23,299 bases of DNA from a candidate division KSB1 bacterium (GTDB lineage: Bacteria > Zhuqueibacterota > JdFR-76 > DREG01): the NCBI GenBank assembly GCA_022566355.1, contig JADFJB010000074.1:1-23299 (forward strand), in the 5' to 3' direction. The position numbers and the translations under genes were made by a program. Shown in pieces: positions 14,505 through 23,176 of the stretch (positions are counted from its first letter, which is position 1; each line of letters starts with the position of its first letter). Below the pieces are notes generated by a model, which saw only the letters and a program-made list of their open reading frames with translations, was not told where the DNA came from and did no database searches.

Positions 14505-14899
14505 TTGAGAAATTCTCCTTTTACTTGTTTTAGCTTTTTATTCTCAACTTCATGATTTTGAATTAATTTTAAAATGCATAAAAATTCCACAAAAATGGAC
14601 CTTTTAGCCATCAATTTATAAGTCGGGTGAATCCTGATAATTGATTAGTTGTAATTATATCTACAATTAGTTTTGGTGTGTTTGAGGATTGTAAAACAAA
14701 TTGTCAAAAAACTCTTAATCTGTCATTTCAGAGAAATTACTCGCTATTATTAAGTCTACTCTAAAAACCGATGCCATCGCTTTTCTAAAAAAAATTGATA
14801 CATAAAAACAAATACTTATGAGAGCGATGGAATCGGTATCCCACCTTTTTAGAATGAACTCATTATTAATATAAGACATAAGTTTTTCGGGAACCAAAT
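14505..14899. other. Gene-free stretch with one long-loop inverted repeat
   Basis: About 395 bp, AT-rich, without a supported gene. A 60-codon open frame from a TTG at 14897 exists but has no ribosome-binding site or recognisable content. The inverted repeat at 14767-14837 is the only structure seen. Confidence 0.5.
14767..14837. repeat. Inverted repeat with 15-bp arms
   Basis: ACCGATGCCATCGCT (14767-14781) pairs with AGCGATGGAATCGGT (14823-14837), with one mismatched position, across a 41-bp AT-rich loop. It lies 63 bp downstream of the TPR lipoprotein stop. The loop is long for an intrinsic terminator, so it may be a decayed mobile miniature repeat or a transcript-end hairpin. Confidence 0.4.
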
Positions 14900-15505
14900 T
14901 TACAGCTTATTCAACCCTTTAATTCTTTCGATCTCCTGTGCCAGGGCGGCTTGTCCTTCGCTGGTTAAGACGTCCACGTTAAAATTTGGATTTAGAATTC
15001 TAACTTCAACCAGACTATTGGTAAAATCGCCCAAAAGGAAATAGTTTTCGGCTCTGACAATACGAAGATCATTTACATCGAGTGATAGACCATGGGAAAA
15101 TTGCCAGGCCGGATCCTGGCTTATGGCATTTTCGGATCGCTGATTTGAGTTGGCATATCTTTTTAATGCATTCAATACAAATGCCCAACCGGCAAACAGA
15201 TCCGCTGTCGGACTTTCTTTTGATGAACCAGCGGTAAATTCATTGTTCGCCCGCGAAAGGTTATCTGATTTGAACAAACTCCACCCCAATCCTAGAAACG
15301 CTTCCGTTGATGCTTGGTCTTTGCTGATCGCTTCAGTGAATTTAGTCGCAGCTGAACTGTAATCTCCAAGCTCAAAGGCCGTCCAACCTTCAGAAATTAA
15401 ATCTTCCAAAGATGGGCCGGTTGGGCCGTTGTCACCGGAAGAACAGGCTAAGAGGATGGGCAAGAGAAAAATACTGAAATATTTGATAAAGCGATATTTT
15501 AACAT
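14900..15505 (-). CDS. TPR-containing lipoprotein
   Basis: A 201-residue exported lipoprotein: signal peptide with lipobox LLAC (Cys21), then a short SSGDNGPTGPS linker and TPR units. GWTAFELGDYSSAATKFTEA and AFLGLGWSLFKSDNLSRANN are the clearest, and a third less regular unit includes AENYFLLGDFTNSLVEVRIL. It probably acts as a protein-interaction scaffold at the membrane surface. The start at 15505 has GGAG eight bases upstream, while the in-frame ATG at 15517 overlaps the subtilase stop. It lies immediately downstream of the T9SS subtilase, so the two are likely one operon. The partner is unknown. Confidence 0.8.
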   Translation of the reverse strand: MLKYRFIKYFSIFLLPILLACSSGDNGPTGPSLEDLISEGWTAFELGDYSSAATKFTEAISKDQASTEAFLGLGWSLFKSDNLSRANNEFTAGSSKESPTADLFAGWAFVLNALKRYANSNQRSENAISQDPAWQFSHGLSLDVNDLRIVRAENYFLLGDFTNSLVEVRILNPNFNVDVLTSEGQAALAQEIERIKGLNKL

Positions 15506-15516
15506 TGATAACTCCA

Positions 15517-18500
15517 TTATTTCAAGTACAACATTTTTCGTGTCTGTGAAAAGTTTTCTGCTGCTAATAGGTAAACATAGATTCCTGCCGCGACAAATTG
15601 GCCGGAGGAGTTTGTACCATTCCAGGAAATTTGATATTTTCCGGATGGCTGCTCTCCCTGGTGTAACACTTTTATAACTTGACCGAGTGTGTTAAAAATT
15701 GTCAGGGTTACATGACTATCTTCAGGAAGATCGTATTCGATAATGGTATTGGGATTAAACGGATTCGGATAATTTTGTCGTAAGGCATATGCGGTTGGAA
15801 GAATATTCGATCCTTTGAATTCGCTATCATACCCTAATTTGAATGCACCAAGCTTATTTGTAAAAATCCTGATAGTATTTTTATCCGGATTTACAGAACC
15901 TGGTAATGGCAACCAATTTCCCCTTTGTTTTTGGAAAACAAATAACTTTTCAGAATCAGGATATTTTTTCGGATCAAAACCGAATTCCATTTCAAAAATA
16001 TTTTCGAATTCATTTGCAGGACTAAAATGATAGATTCTTTCCTCGTTTATATCCTCATAATCCGCAAGAAAATACGTTGATGATTTTAAATCGTCTTTTT
16101 GAATGTGGAGTTGAGCCTGTCCGTCAAGAGAGCTAACGATTTTGGCTTCGCCTGGCTTTGCCAGGGTCACTGCAAAAGACCTCACTTGAACAGAATCGAC
16201 TCCGGTGATTAATCCAGTCGCTTTGGTGCGAATTGAATAGGTTCCAGAAGTTGTGAACTCAAACGCTGCTGAATAAGCGCTTGTTGAATTTGGAATGAGC
16301 TGCATGTTCAGAGAAGTCGTATCACTCCCGACCCAGGCTTTTACTTCCGGTTCTTCACGAAGTGAGGCTTCCGAAATGACGATAATATCCGCATATTTTG
16401 AAGCTGCCGGGTTTTGCAGCACTGATGTTGAAATTGCCGGAGGAATAAGGGCGACGTCCGATCTCAAGCCATTATCCCATAAAAACTGTGCTGCTTCGGC
16501 GTTTGCAAACAATTCACTGGTACTGGCTGCACCAATAACCGCAAAACCGATTTCAACGATTTGATCCGGTTCTATCGTAAATGGTCCAGTTGATGTTAAT
16601 GTCGATACATCGGTCGTATCGATATTTTTCGTTTGAATACCGTTGTGTAAAAAATTCCATTTTTCAGAATTTGTAAATCCGTCACGACCGTCTCCACCAT
16701 AAACCTCATTCGAGTTATGTATGGAACGATAGGATAAGTCTCCAATTGTGGTTAATAATTTTGTCGCTGCGAGAAAAGTCGGATTATTGATTGCGTTTTG
16801 GACATAGCCAATTTTTCTTTGATCATCAAATCGGGCATTATCCATCCCTCCATTCGTAGTTATATCCCAATCGAAAAACAATCCCGCATAAACATTAGTT
16901 AGCGTATTTGTACCCACATTTTTAATATTATATCGATAAATGATGAAATCGTTAAACGGCTCTTTGTTATATGTAAAGGTCGTTTGGCTTATATTCACTT
17001 GCAAAGGTGAGGAGGCAAAAGAATCATCCAATAAAACCGAGCCTTCTTGATCAGAGAATTCTCCTGGTGAAACGATGCTCAAAGCAGTTAATGATTTAAA
17101 GTCATCATCCTGTTCTGAATCTGTACCACCGCGAATGCAATCGGAAAGTGTATTCACACCGGTGCCAATCATTAATCCGCCTTCGAAGAGCATATTCGTG
17201 CCATTGAAAACAAATCCATCGCCTGGAGTATCATCCGCAAATCCGGCAAACCCGATGTTCCCCTGAGCCGTAATCGAGGTTAATAATGTACCGGTATCGT
17301 GAGATAAAATCTGGGGTGGATTGGTGGCAATTTGTACTAAATCGCGATCAGAGTAATTATCCGCCGATATATTCATTATGAATTTTAAAATTGTACCCTC
17401 ACTTATTTCCTTTTCAATTGCAAATTGAAAGGATGCTTCCACAGTGTCATTTGTTTTGAGTACAGCTATATTCGATGAGCCATTAACGATGGAAACATTG
17501 GCATCAATTGCGTTTATCGAAATAGCAATGTTGGATGCATCTTTGAGGTAATTGGTAAACCTGACAACCAGGTTGACGACCTCTTCAACTTCAATATTGC
17601 CCTCACCGCTGGGTTCGGAATACGACGCATCAACAACACGGATGGCCGGAGACTCAGTCTCTTGAACCGCTTGCAATGCATCAACACTTCCTTTACCCAG
17701 CAAACCGGCAAAGCTGGGATTCAGTCCATCAATGTTGTTGGCCGTTACCCTGATTGTCTCTCTTAATTGGTCCACTGTATATTCCGGATGGAGTGTCTTT
17801 ACCAAACCAGCTATTCCAGCGGTAAGCGGCGATGACATGGAGGTGCCAGAGATTCGGATATATTGGTCTTGAGGGGAAGTACTTAAAACAGATGTGCCTG
17901 GTGCAAAAACATCTACTGAAATGCCATAACTAGATGAACCCGCTTTTCTTCCGGTATTGTCAATGCTCCCAACAGCGAGGACATGGTTATAGCTGGAAGG
18001 AAAATGAGGTTCGGAATCGGCATTTTTACGTTCGTTTCCAGCAGCACAAACCAAAAGAGAACCATTTGCATATGCAAAATCGACAATTTCTTGAGCAAGA
18101 TTTGAGTGACGACTATTACCCCAACTACAATTTATAATGTCTGCCCCATTGTCTGCTGCATATGCAACGCCATCGTAAGTAGATTGCAATACACTATCGT
18201 TTTCCGCATTTCTTGGCGCTACATTAACAGGCATAATCGTGCAATTCCAACTAACCCCGGAAACGCCAATATTGTTGTTGGTTACTGCTGCTGCAATCCC
18301 AGCGACATGGGTACCGTGTTGTTCAAGGGAGCGTTGAGATTCACGACCACTCGGGTCGTTTGAGTTGGTTGCAAAACTCCACCCGCGAACATCATCTATA
18401 AATCCATTGTCATCGTCATCGATGCCATTGCCCGGGATTTCGTCTTCATTGTTCCAAATATTGGCCTTCAAATCCTCGTGCTGCCAATCGACACCGCCAT

Positions 18501-19035
18501 CCACAATTGCGATTATGACGTTGCCGGATTCGCCTTTTACAATATCCCAGGCCAAAGCTGCATTAATAAAATTTAGATGGGCTTGCTGCTCCACTTGGGG
18601 GTCATTGGGTGTATCCTGAATTCTATCGATAAACAGAGGTTCTGCATATTCAACAAATGGATCCCTGGCAAATTCTTTCGCAACATCAAAAGGATTTTGG
18701 CCACTATCAAATTTAAAATAATAAACTTTCTTCAGAGGACCAGCCTTCTTTTTGGTAGAGAATTCCAGAAATGGCAAGGCTTTGTCTATGGCATAAACCT
18801 GGTATTTACTATTTAGTTGATCCAATGACTGAATGCCGGTTAATGAGCTCCCTTTTGCCAGCGCGATTTGATCTCTAAATTTCACTACAATCACACCTGG
18901 CTGAACATCCTGCAAAGAGCTTTTCTGAAGAGCAGCCCGGTCAGATTTTAATTTGTCTGAAAATGGATTTGCCTGGATAGAAACAGGCATAAGGATAAAA
19001 AACAATACCCAGAGTTTATTGGTAATCTTAGCCAT
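15517..19035 (-). CDS. Secreted subtilisin-like (S8) protease with T9SS sorting domain
   Basis: A 1172-residue secreted protease. A signal peptide (about 1-22, ending IQANP) is followed by a propeptide-like N-terminus to about residue 150. The S8 catalytic domain has Asp179 (IVDGGVD), His240 (EQHGTHVAGIAA), oxyanion Asn334 (CAAGNE) and Ser399 (SGTSMSSPLTAG), so the triad is complete. Several hundred residues of beta-rich repeats and adhesion-like modules follow. The last ~95 residues hold the FlgD-like sorting domain, LRQNYPNPFNPNTIIEYDLP through GIYVYLLAAE, ending KMLYLK. Such domains direct export through the type IX system and are cleaved or anchored at the surface. The start at 19035 follows AGGTAGGA. 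The TPR lipoprotein lies directly downstream. Confidence 0.93.
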   Translation of the reverse strand: MAKITNKLWVLFFILMPVSIQANPFSDKLKSDRAALQKSSLQDVQPGVIVVKFRDQIALAKGSSLTGIQSLDQLNSKYQVYAIDKALPFLEFSTKKKAGPLKKVYYFKFDSGQNPFDVAKEFARDPFVEYAEPLFIDRIQDTPNDPQVEQQAHLNFINAALAWDIVKGESGNVIIAIVDGGVDWQHEDLKANIWNNEDEIPGNGIDDDDNGFIDDVRGWSFATNSNDPSGRESQRSLEQHGTHVAGIAAAVTNNNIGVSGVSWNCTIMPVNVAPRNAENDSVLQSTYDGVAYAADNGADIINCSWGNSRHSNLAQEIVDFAYANGSLLVCAAGNERKNADSEPHFPSSYNHVLAVGSIDNTGRKAGSSSYGISVDVFAPGTSVLSTSPQDQYIRISGTSMSSPLTAGIAGLVKTLHPEYTVDQLRETIRVTANNIDGLNPSFAGLLGKGSVDALQAVQETESPAIRVVDASYSEPSGEGNIEVEEVVNLVVRFTNYLKDASNIAISINAIDANVSIVNGSSNIAVLKTNDTVEASFQFAIEKEISEGTILKFIMNISADNYSDRDLVQIATNPPQILSHDTGTLLTSITAQGNIGFAGFADDTPGDGFVFNGTNMLFEGGLMIGTGVNTLSDCIRGGTDSEQDDDFKSLTALSIVSPGEFSDQEGSVLLDDSFASSPLQVNISQTTFTYNKEPFNDFIIYRYNIKNVGTNTLTNVYAGLFFDWDITTNGGMDNARFDDQRKIGYVQNAINNPTFLAATKLLTTIGDLSYRSIHNSNEVYGGDGRDGFTNSEKWNFLHNGIQTKNIDTTDVSTLTSTGPFTIEPDQIVEIGFAVIGAASTSELFANAEAAQFLWDNGLRSDVALIPPAISTSVLQNPAASKYADIIVISEASLREEPEVKAWVGSDTTSLNMQLIPNSTSAYSAAFEFTTSGTYSIRTKATGLITGVDSVQVRSFAVTLAKPGEAKIVSSLDGQAQLHIQKDDLKSSTYFLADYEDINEERIYHFSPANEFENIFEMEFGFDPKKYPDSEKLFVFQKQRGNWLPLPGSVNPDKNTIRIFTNKLGAFKLGYDSEFKGSNILPTAYALRQNYPNPFNPNTIIEYDLPEDSHVTLTIFNTLGQVIKVLHQGEQPSGKYQISWNGTNSSGQFVAAGIYVYLLAAENFSQTRKMLYLK

Positions 19036-19182
19036 AAAATCCTACCTTTTAGAATTGATAGAGGTTAAAGAAAATTGTTGTGATTTCCAAAATATAAATC
19101 CAAAATATTTATAGCGAGTAAAAATTGCATTCTTTTTTATGTTTATTAATATTGTTCAAACATTTAAACAAGGAAAAATAAA

Positions 19183-19611
19183 TTGAAAATCAATCATTAT
19201 TTTGTTGCCATTGCTATTGTTTGTGGTTTTTTTGCATGTGAAAAAACTTCCATTTCGAATTCACCTGTTGAAAAAAAATTAATGCTTAACGACACTTTAA
19301 AGATTGCCTACCAGGATACACTCAGAAATACGGATGAAAATAGCTGGCTCACATTTTCTTCGCTTGTCGCAGATTCACGCTGTGCCATCAATGTTGTGTG
19401 CGTTTGGGAAGGTAATGCTGAAATCTCCTTCACTTTTTTTAATGGAATTAAAGGCATAAGTTTCAATTTAAATACCCATCCGATGTTTGTTAGAGATACA
19501 ACTGTGTTAGGCTTTGATTTTTCTTTGATTGAAGTCGATCCATATCCTCATATCGATAGTTTATATACTCCGAATGATTATTCTGTTAGTGTACTTATAA
19601 CTAATAATTAA
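19183..19611 (+). CDS. Small lipoprotein with DSRC...CVWEGNA motif
   Basis: A 142-residue exported lipoprotein with lipobox GFFAC (Cys19). The mature part carries DSRCAINVVCVWEGNAEISF (residues 64-83). The motif DSRCPxxxxCxWxGxA recurs in short uncharacterised lipoproteins of Bacteroidota and relatives, and its two cysteines (C67, C73) probably form a disulfide. No enzymatic function is known to me. The start is a TTG at 19183 with AAGGA about eight bases upstream. It is transcribed divergently from the T9SS subtilase. Confidence 0.8.
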   Translation: MKINHYFVAIAIVCGFFACEKTSISNSPVEKKLMLNDTLKIAYQDTLRNTDENSWLTFSSLVADSRCAINVVCVWEGNAEISFTFFNGIKGISFNLNTHPMFVRDTTVLGFDFSLIEVDPYPHIDSLYTPNDYSVSVLITNN

Positions 19612-20020
19612 GACAGTGAAAACTTATACTTTGGTGATTTGATCTAGTTTCTTTTGGGGTGTTATTAGTAAATTAGTAATAGACTTTATATCAAGGATAA
19701 TGCCTGCAAAAGGATAATGCCTGCAAAAGGATAATGCCTGCAAAAGGATAATGCCTGCAAAAGGATAATGCCTGCAAAAGGATAATGCCTGCAATTATAA
19801 AATCAAATTCTTCATTATTAAAATTTTTGATTATTTGAAATATTTTTTCAATAATTTTCTGTAAACTCATAATTATTTAATAAAGTTCTTCGAAAAAACT
19901 CGTGTGAAGGAAATCCTTCAAACATAGAAGTTTTATTTTTTAGCCGAGAGATTACGTAGAGGAAATGTTAAAAGTATCGTTTAATTTATTTGCAGGATTC
20001 ACAATAAATAAGGAGGTCAT
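19612..20020. other. Gene-free stretch containing a tandem repeat
   Basis: About 410 bp without a gene. It holds the six-copy 17-bp repeat at 19693-19793 and AT-rich DNA that should include the promoter of the second subtilase. AGGAGG lies just before that gene's ATG at 20021. Confidence 0.5.
19693..19793 (+). repeat. Tandem repeat, six copies of a 17-bp unit
   Basis: The unit AAAAGGATAATGCCTGC repeats with an exact 17-bp period: GCCTGC occurs at 19702, 19719, 19736, 19753, 19770 and 19787. The copies are identical except that the first lacks the two leading A bases. The array lies 82 bp after the small lipoprotein stop and about 230 bp before the subtilase start. Perfect identity suggests recent slippage expansion. 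Confidence 0.95.
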
Positions 20021-21880
20021 ATGTTAAAACTTAAAAATACACCAATCGTGCTCATCCTTTTTTTGAGTTTTTGTTGCACTGGCTTTTTTGAAATTACTTA
20101 TGGACAAGAGACACAAACTGATTACTATATGGTTGATGGCCAAAAAATTGATCTGCAAATTTCCTCAAAATATAGTGCAATAAAATTGAAAGAGGGAATG
20201 AGTGCCACTGAGATAAGATCTTTTAGCGCCAGTATCGATACAACGGAGTTTGGGAAAATTGAAACTTCACCAATACTTGAAAATCTTGGCATTTTGCTTG
20301 TCCGGATAAAAGAAGGTGCAGTACCAAGTACGTTTCGGACAGCTGTTGAAAACCTAAGAGGGAGCTCTGAAGTGGAACCTGGGGATCCAGTCCCAGTCTA
20401 TGAGGTCGGAGGTATTGACCAGGTTCTTGTAAATGAATTTATCGTTCAATTCAAATCAGATGTTTCCGAGGCAAACATCCAACAGTTCATTCAAAACACA
20501 AATGCTGAGGTGGTCCAGAAAAATGAAAAAATAAATAACCGCTATACTATAAAATTCACTGGTAAATCCCCGAGAGAAGCACTTACAATTTGCAACGAGA
20601 ATTACCAAAACCCTCTGATTGATTTTTTAGAACCAAATTTTATTCGAATTTATCCTCAACGCCCGAGAATAGAAGGAGATGGAATGGGTGCTAGGGGTGC
20701 TTCTGCGCCTTCTCCCTCAGCAACTCCAAATGATCCTTTGTATCCAAACCAATGGGGATTAAACAATACTGGCGCAACGGGTGTTTCTGATGCGGATATA
20801 GATGCGCCGGAAGCATGGGATATTACTAAAGGATCTAATACAATAATTATCGCAATCATTGATGAAGGTGTTGACACAGACCATCCCGATCTTTCAAGTA
20901 AAATAGTTACTCCCTACGATGCTATAGATGGCGATAATAATCAAGAGCCTAATTCATGGGACGGCCATGGGACGGCTTGTGCTGGAATCGCAGCAGCTCT
21001 CACGCATAACTCGGAGGGAGTTTCCGGTGTCGGGTGGGAAGTAAAGATTATGCCTATTAGAATTGCCCATAGCAATAGTCCAGATGGTGATTGGATTACT
21101 TCCAATTTGATTATTGAAGATGGCATTCGCACAGCTGTTGATCGAGGCGCTAAAATACTTAGCAACAGTTGGGGAGGCGGTTCACCATCCTCTGCTATCA
21201 ACTCCGCAATCGATTATGCGATCACAAATGATTGCGTTGTGGTTTTTGCGGCGGGTAATTGTCGTGTCAGTGGGTCAAACGCATGTCCTCAACCTGTAAT
21301 TTATCCAGCAAATTTATCATTAAGCAAAGTAATCATTGCTGTTAGCGCCACAAACGAATGGGACCAGTTCAAGACTCCTACCAGCTCAGATGGTGAAAAC
21401 TGGTGGGGTAGTCATAATGGCCCGGAAGTCACCCTTTCGGCCCCTGGTGTTCATGTCTACACAACAGATATATCCGGATCGGGTGGATATTCTAGCAATA
21501 ATTATGTGTCTAATTTTAATGGGACCTCAAGCGCAACACCATTTGTTGCAGGTGCAGCTGCACTCGTATTATCCCAAAATAATACTTGGAGTCCAAATCA
21601 AGTACGTACCCAACTTCAGAATACAGCGGATGATTTGGGACCGCCAGGATTCGATAATAAATTCGGATATGGCAGATTGAATGTTTGTGTTGCTCTTGGT
21701 GGTTCGTGTGTATACGGCGTCGCTCCTCCTGCTTCTTGTGCAACGATCGGATTCCCCATTAAATTGTTTGACACTAATTTTACACAAACCCTGGTTAATA
21801 CGGTTTTATTGTTTTCAACAGTTCTAGTATTTTTGCTAATACTGATTTTGCAGACAATGAAGCGAATAATAAAAGTTTGA
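20021..21880 (+). CDS. Subtilisin-like (S8) protease with C-terminal transmembrane tail
   Basis: A 619-residue exported protease. The signal peptide is about 1-28 (ending TYGQ), followed by a ~200-residue propeptide-like region ending in EPNFIRIYPQRP, with FIVQFKSDVSEANIQQFIQN as an inhibitor-I9-like strand-helix. The S8 domain has Asp281 (IIDEGVD), His316 (DGHGTACAGIAA), oxyanion Asn413 (AAGNC) and Ser503 (NGTSSATPFVAG). After the domain, a Cys-containing linker APPASCATIGFP (568-579) leads to a single hydrophobic helix (about 587-610) and a basic end, KRIIKV. It therefore ends in a motif-helix-basic tail rather than a T9SS domain. The start follows AAGGAGG. An Lgt-like gene lies 140 bp downstream on the same strand. 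Confidence 0.92.
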   Translation: MLKLKNTPIVLILFLSFCCTGFFEITYGQETQTDYYMVDGQKIDLQISSKYSAIKLKEGMSATEIRSFSASIDTTEFGKIETSPILENLGILLVRIKEGAVPSTFRTAVENLRGSSEVEPGDPVPVYEVGGIDQVLVNEFIVQFKSDVSEANIQQFIQNTNAEVVQKNEKINNRYTIKFTGKSPREALTICNENYQNPLIDFLEPNFIRIYPQRPRIEGDGMGARGASAPSPSATPNDPLYPNQWGLNNTGATGVSDADIDAPEAWDITKGSNTIIIAIIDEGVDTDHPDLSSKIVTPYDAIDGDNNQEPNSWDGHGTACAGIAAALTHNSEGVSGVGWEVKIMPIRIAHSNSPDGDWITSNLIIEDGIRTAVDRGAKILSNSWGGGSPSSAINSAIDYAITNDCVVVFAAGNCRVSGSNACPQPVIYPANLSLSKVIIAVSATNEWDQFKTPTSSDGENWWGSHNGPEVTLSAPGVHVYTTDISGSGGYSSNNYVSNFNGTSSATPFVAGAAALVLSQNNTWSPNQVRTQLQNTADDLGPPGFDNKFGYGRLNVCVALGGSCVYGVAPPASCATIGFPIKLFDTNFTQTLVNTVLLFSTVLVFLLILILQTMKRIIKV

Positions 21881-22020
21881 TTATCTGAAAAGACTATTCG
21901 CCATGCAATTCAAAGCGGCGATGTAACCTTCTGTCATTCAAAATATTAGTTTTAGGATATGAAAGACGGCTAATCAAAATGGTTTCAGATTTAAACTGTA
22001 GTGTTCATTAAGGGCATTCT

Positions 22021-22866
22021 ATGCAACCTATTTTATTTCAAATAGACACTGCGATTGTATCTTCTTATTCATTCATGTTAAGTTTATCTTTTGTGTTAGG
22101 CTCCCTACTATTTGTCGCTTTGCTCAGGAGTCAAAACATTTCAATAAACAAACTGTTTGGATTGATAATTTTAATCCAGGTTTCTGCTATTGTGGGTTCA
22201 CGTTTCCTATACGTTGTAAATAACTATGAACAATTTGAGTCTGATTTTGTAAATGTGTTCAGTATTAGTCCGGGAGGATTTGCTTTAAATGGAGGTTTGT
22301 TTTTTGTTGTTTTTCTAAGTTTCTTATACATCAAGTTAAATAAATTGTCGTTCTGGAATATTTCCGACTATGCCGCTCCACCTCTTGCAATAGGTATAAC
22401 AATTACTAAAATCGGGTGTTTTTTGGCGGGTTGTTGCTACGGTACAGAAACTTCTTTAGCATGGGGTGTTCAATTTCCGGCACAAAGTATACCCACACAA
22501 CATTATGGGATTTCACATCAAATACATCCCGCCCAGTTGTATGAAGCTATGTCCGGAATTTTCTTTATTATTGCTTTATTAATAATATTTAAGCGTAGAA
22601 AATTTGAGGGACAAATGTTTTTGCTTTTTATAATGTCTTATTTGGGGGTGAGAATATTGAATGATTTTGTACGGGGTGATGCGGTTAATAATTATTTTTT
22701 TAGTTTAAGCCAGACACAATTTCTAAGTGTCGTATTCTTATTAATTGCGCTTGTTTTTTATTGGCTGCAATCGAGAAACATAAAGATTAGTTTGTCTTCT
22801 AAAACCCTGCTTTATATTGAGGATAGAAAAAATAGAATTAAACGGGTGACCAAAATACAGTATTGA
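22021..22866 (+). CDS. Divergent Lgt-like (prolipoprotein diacylglyceryl transferase family) membrane protein
   Basis: A 281-residue protein with about seven transmembrane helices and the Lgt family plan. An early GSRFLYVVNN is at 59-68, followed by SPGGFALNGGLFF (82-94) in place of the SxGGLSFHGG loop. TKIGCFLAGCCYGTE (129-143) stands for the GRIGNFINGExxG signature, HPAQLYEA is at 169-176 and RILNDFVRGD at 211-220 in place of RFxxEFxRxD. Classical Lgt transfers diacylglyceryl from phosphatidylglycerol to the lipobox Cys. The GC...GCC.YG version and the loss of the loop His mark this as a paralogue, so it may use a different substrate. The basic C-terminal tail is cytoplasmic. It lies 140 bp after the tailed subtilase and may share its transcript. 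Confidence 0.8.
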   Translation: MQPILFQIDTAIVSSYSFMLSLSFVLGSLLFVALLRSQNISINKLFGLIILIQVSAIVGSRFLYVVNNYEQFESDFVNVFSISPGGFALNGGLFFVVFLSFLYIKLNKLSFWNISDYAAPPLAIGITITKIGCFLAGCCYGTETSLAWGVQFPAQSIPTQHYGISHQIHPAQLYEAMSGIFFIIALLIIFKRRKFEGQMFLLFIMSYLGVRILNDFVRGDAVNNYFFSLSQTQFLSVVFLLIALVFYWLQSRNIKISLSSKTLLYIEDRKNRIKRVTKIQY

Positions 22867-23176
22867 TTTTATTCCAGGGGTTTTAAATGACGTCTATTTG
22901 TTCAAAATTAAGTCTTGGTGTTTGTGGTATTTTGTTTTTACGGATGGGGGAGAAAATAACTTCTGAACAACTTTATATTTGATCGATTTTACCTTAAAAT
23001 TGAATAGAAGTTAAATTCATAATTTCTTAATTTTTTTTGTTTATTTTTGCTTTATAATTGAGATTCGTTTATATTAAAGTTTATGAAATTTTTCCACACA
23101 CTAGTACAATCCCCATAGCATGATTTAAATCCATTTTAGAAGTTGTCATTTAATTTAATTAAACAAAGGAGATAAT
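22867..23176. other. AT-rich intergenic stretch before the M16-type lipoprotein gene
   Basis: About 310 bp without a gene. It separates the Lgt-like gene from the partial gene at the window end and probably carries the latter's promoter. A perfect TATAAT at 23053-23058 is the best -10 candidate, but no -35 element at normal spacing is convincing. Confidence 0.4.

Noticed and set aside
14715-14897. 60-codon open frame from a TTG on the minus strand
   Set aside because: It has no ribosome-binding site, no recognisable motif, and overlaps the inverted repeat; treated as non-coding.
19693-19793. Possible small CRISPR array
   Set aside because: The repeats are directly adjacent with a 17-bp period and no unique spacers, and no cas genes are present.
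21336-21680. 114-codon plus-strand open frame inside the second subtilase
   Set aside because: It is an alternative frame across the catalytic Ser region of a clear protease; no independent evidence supports it.
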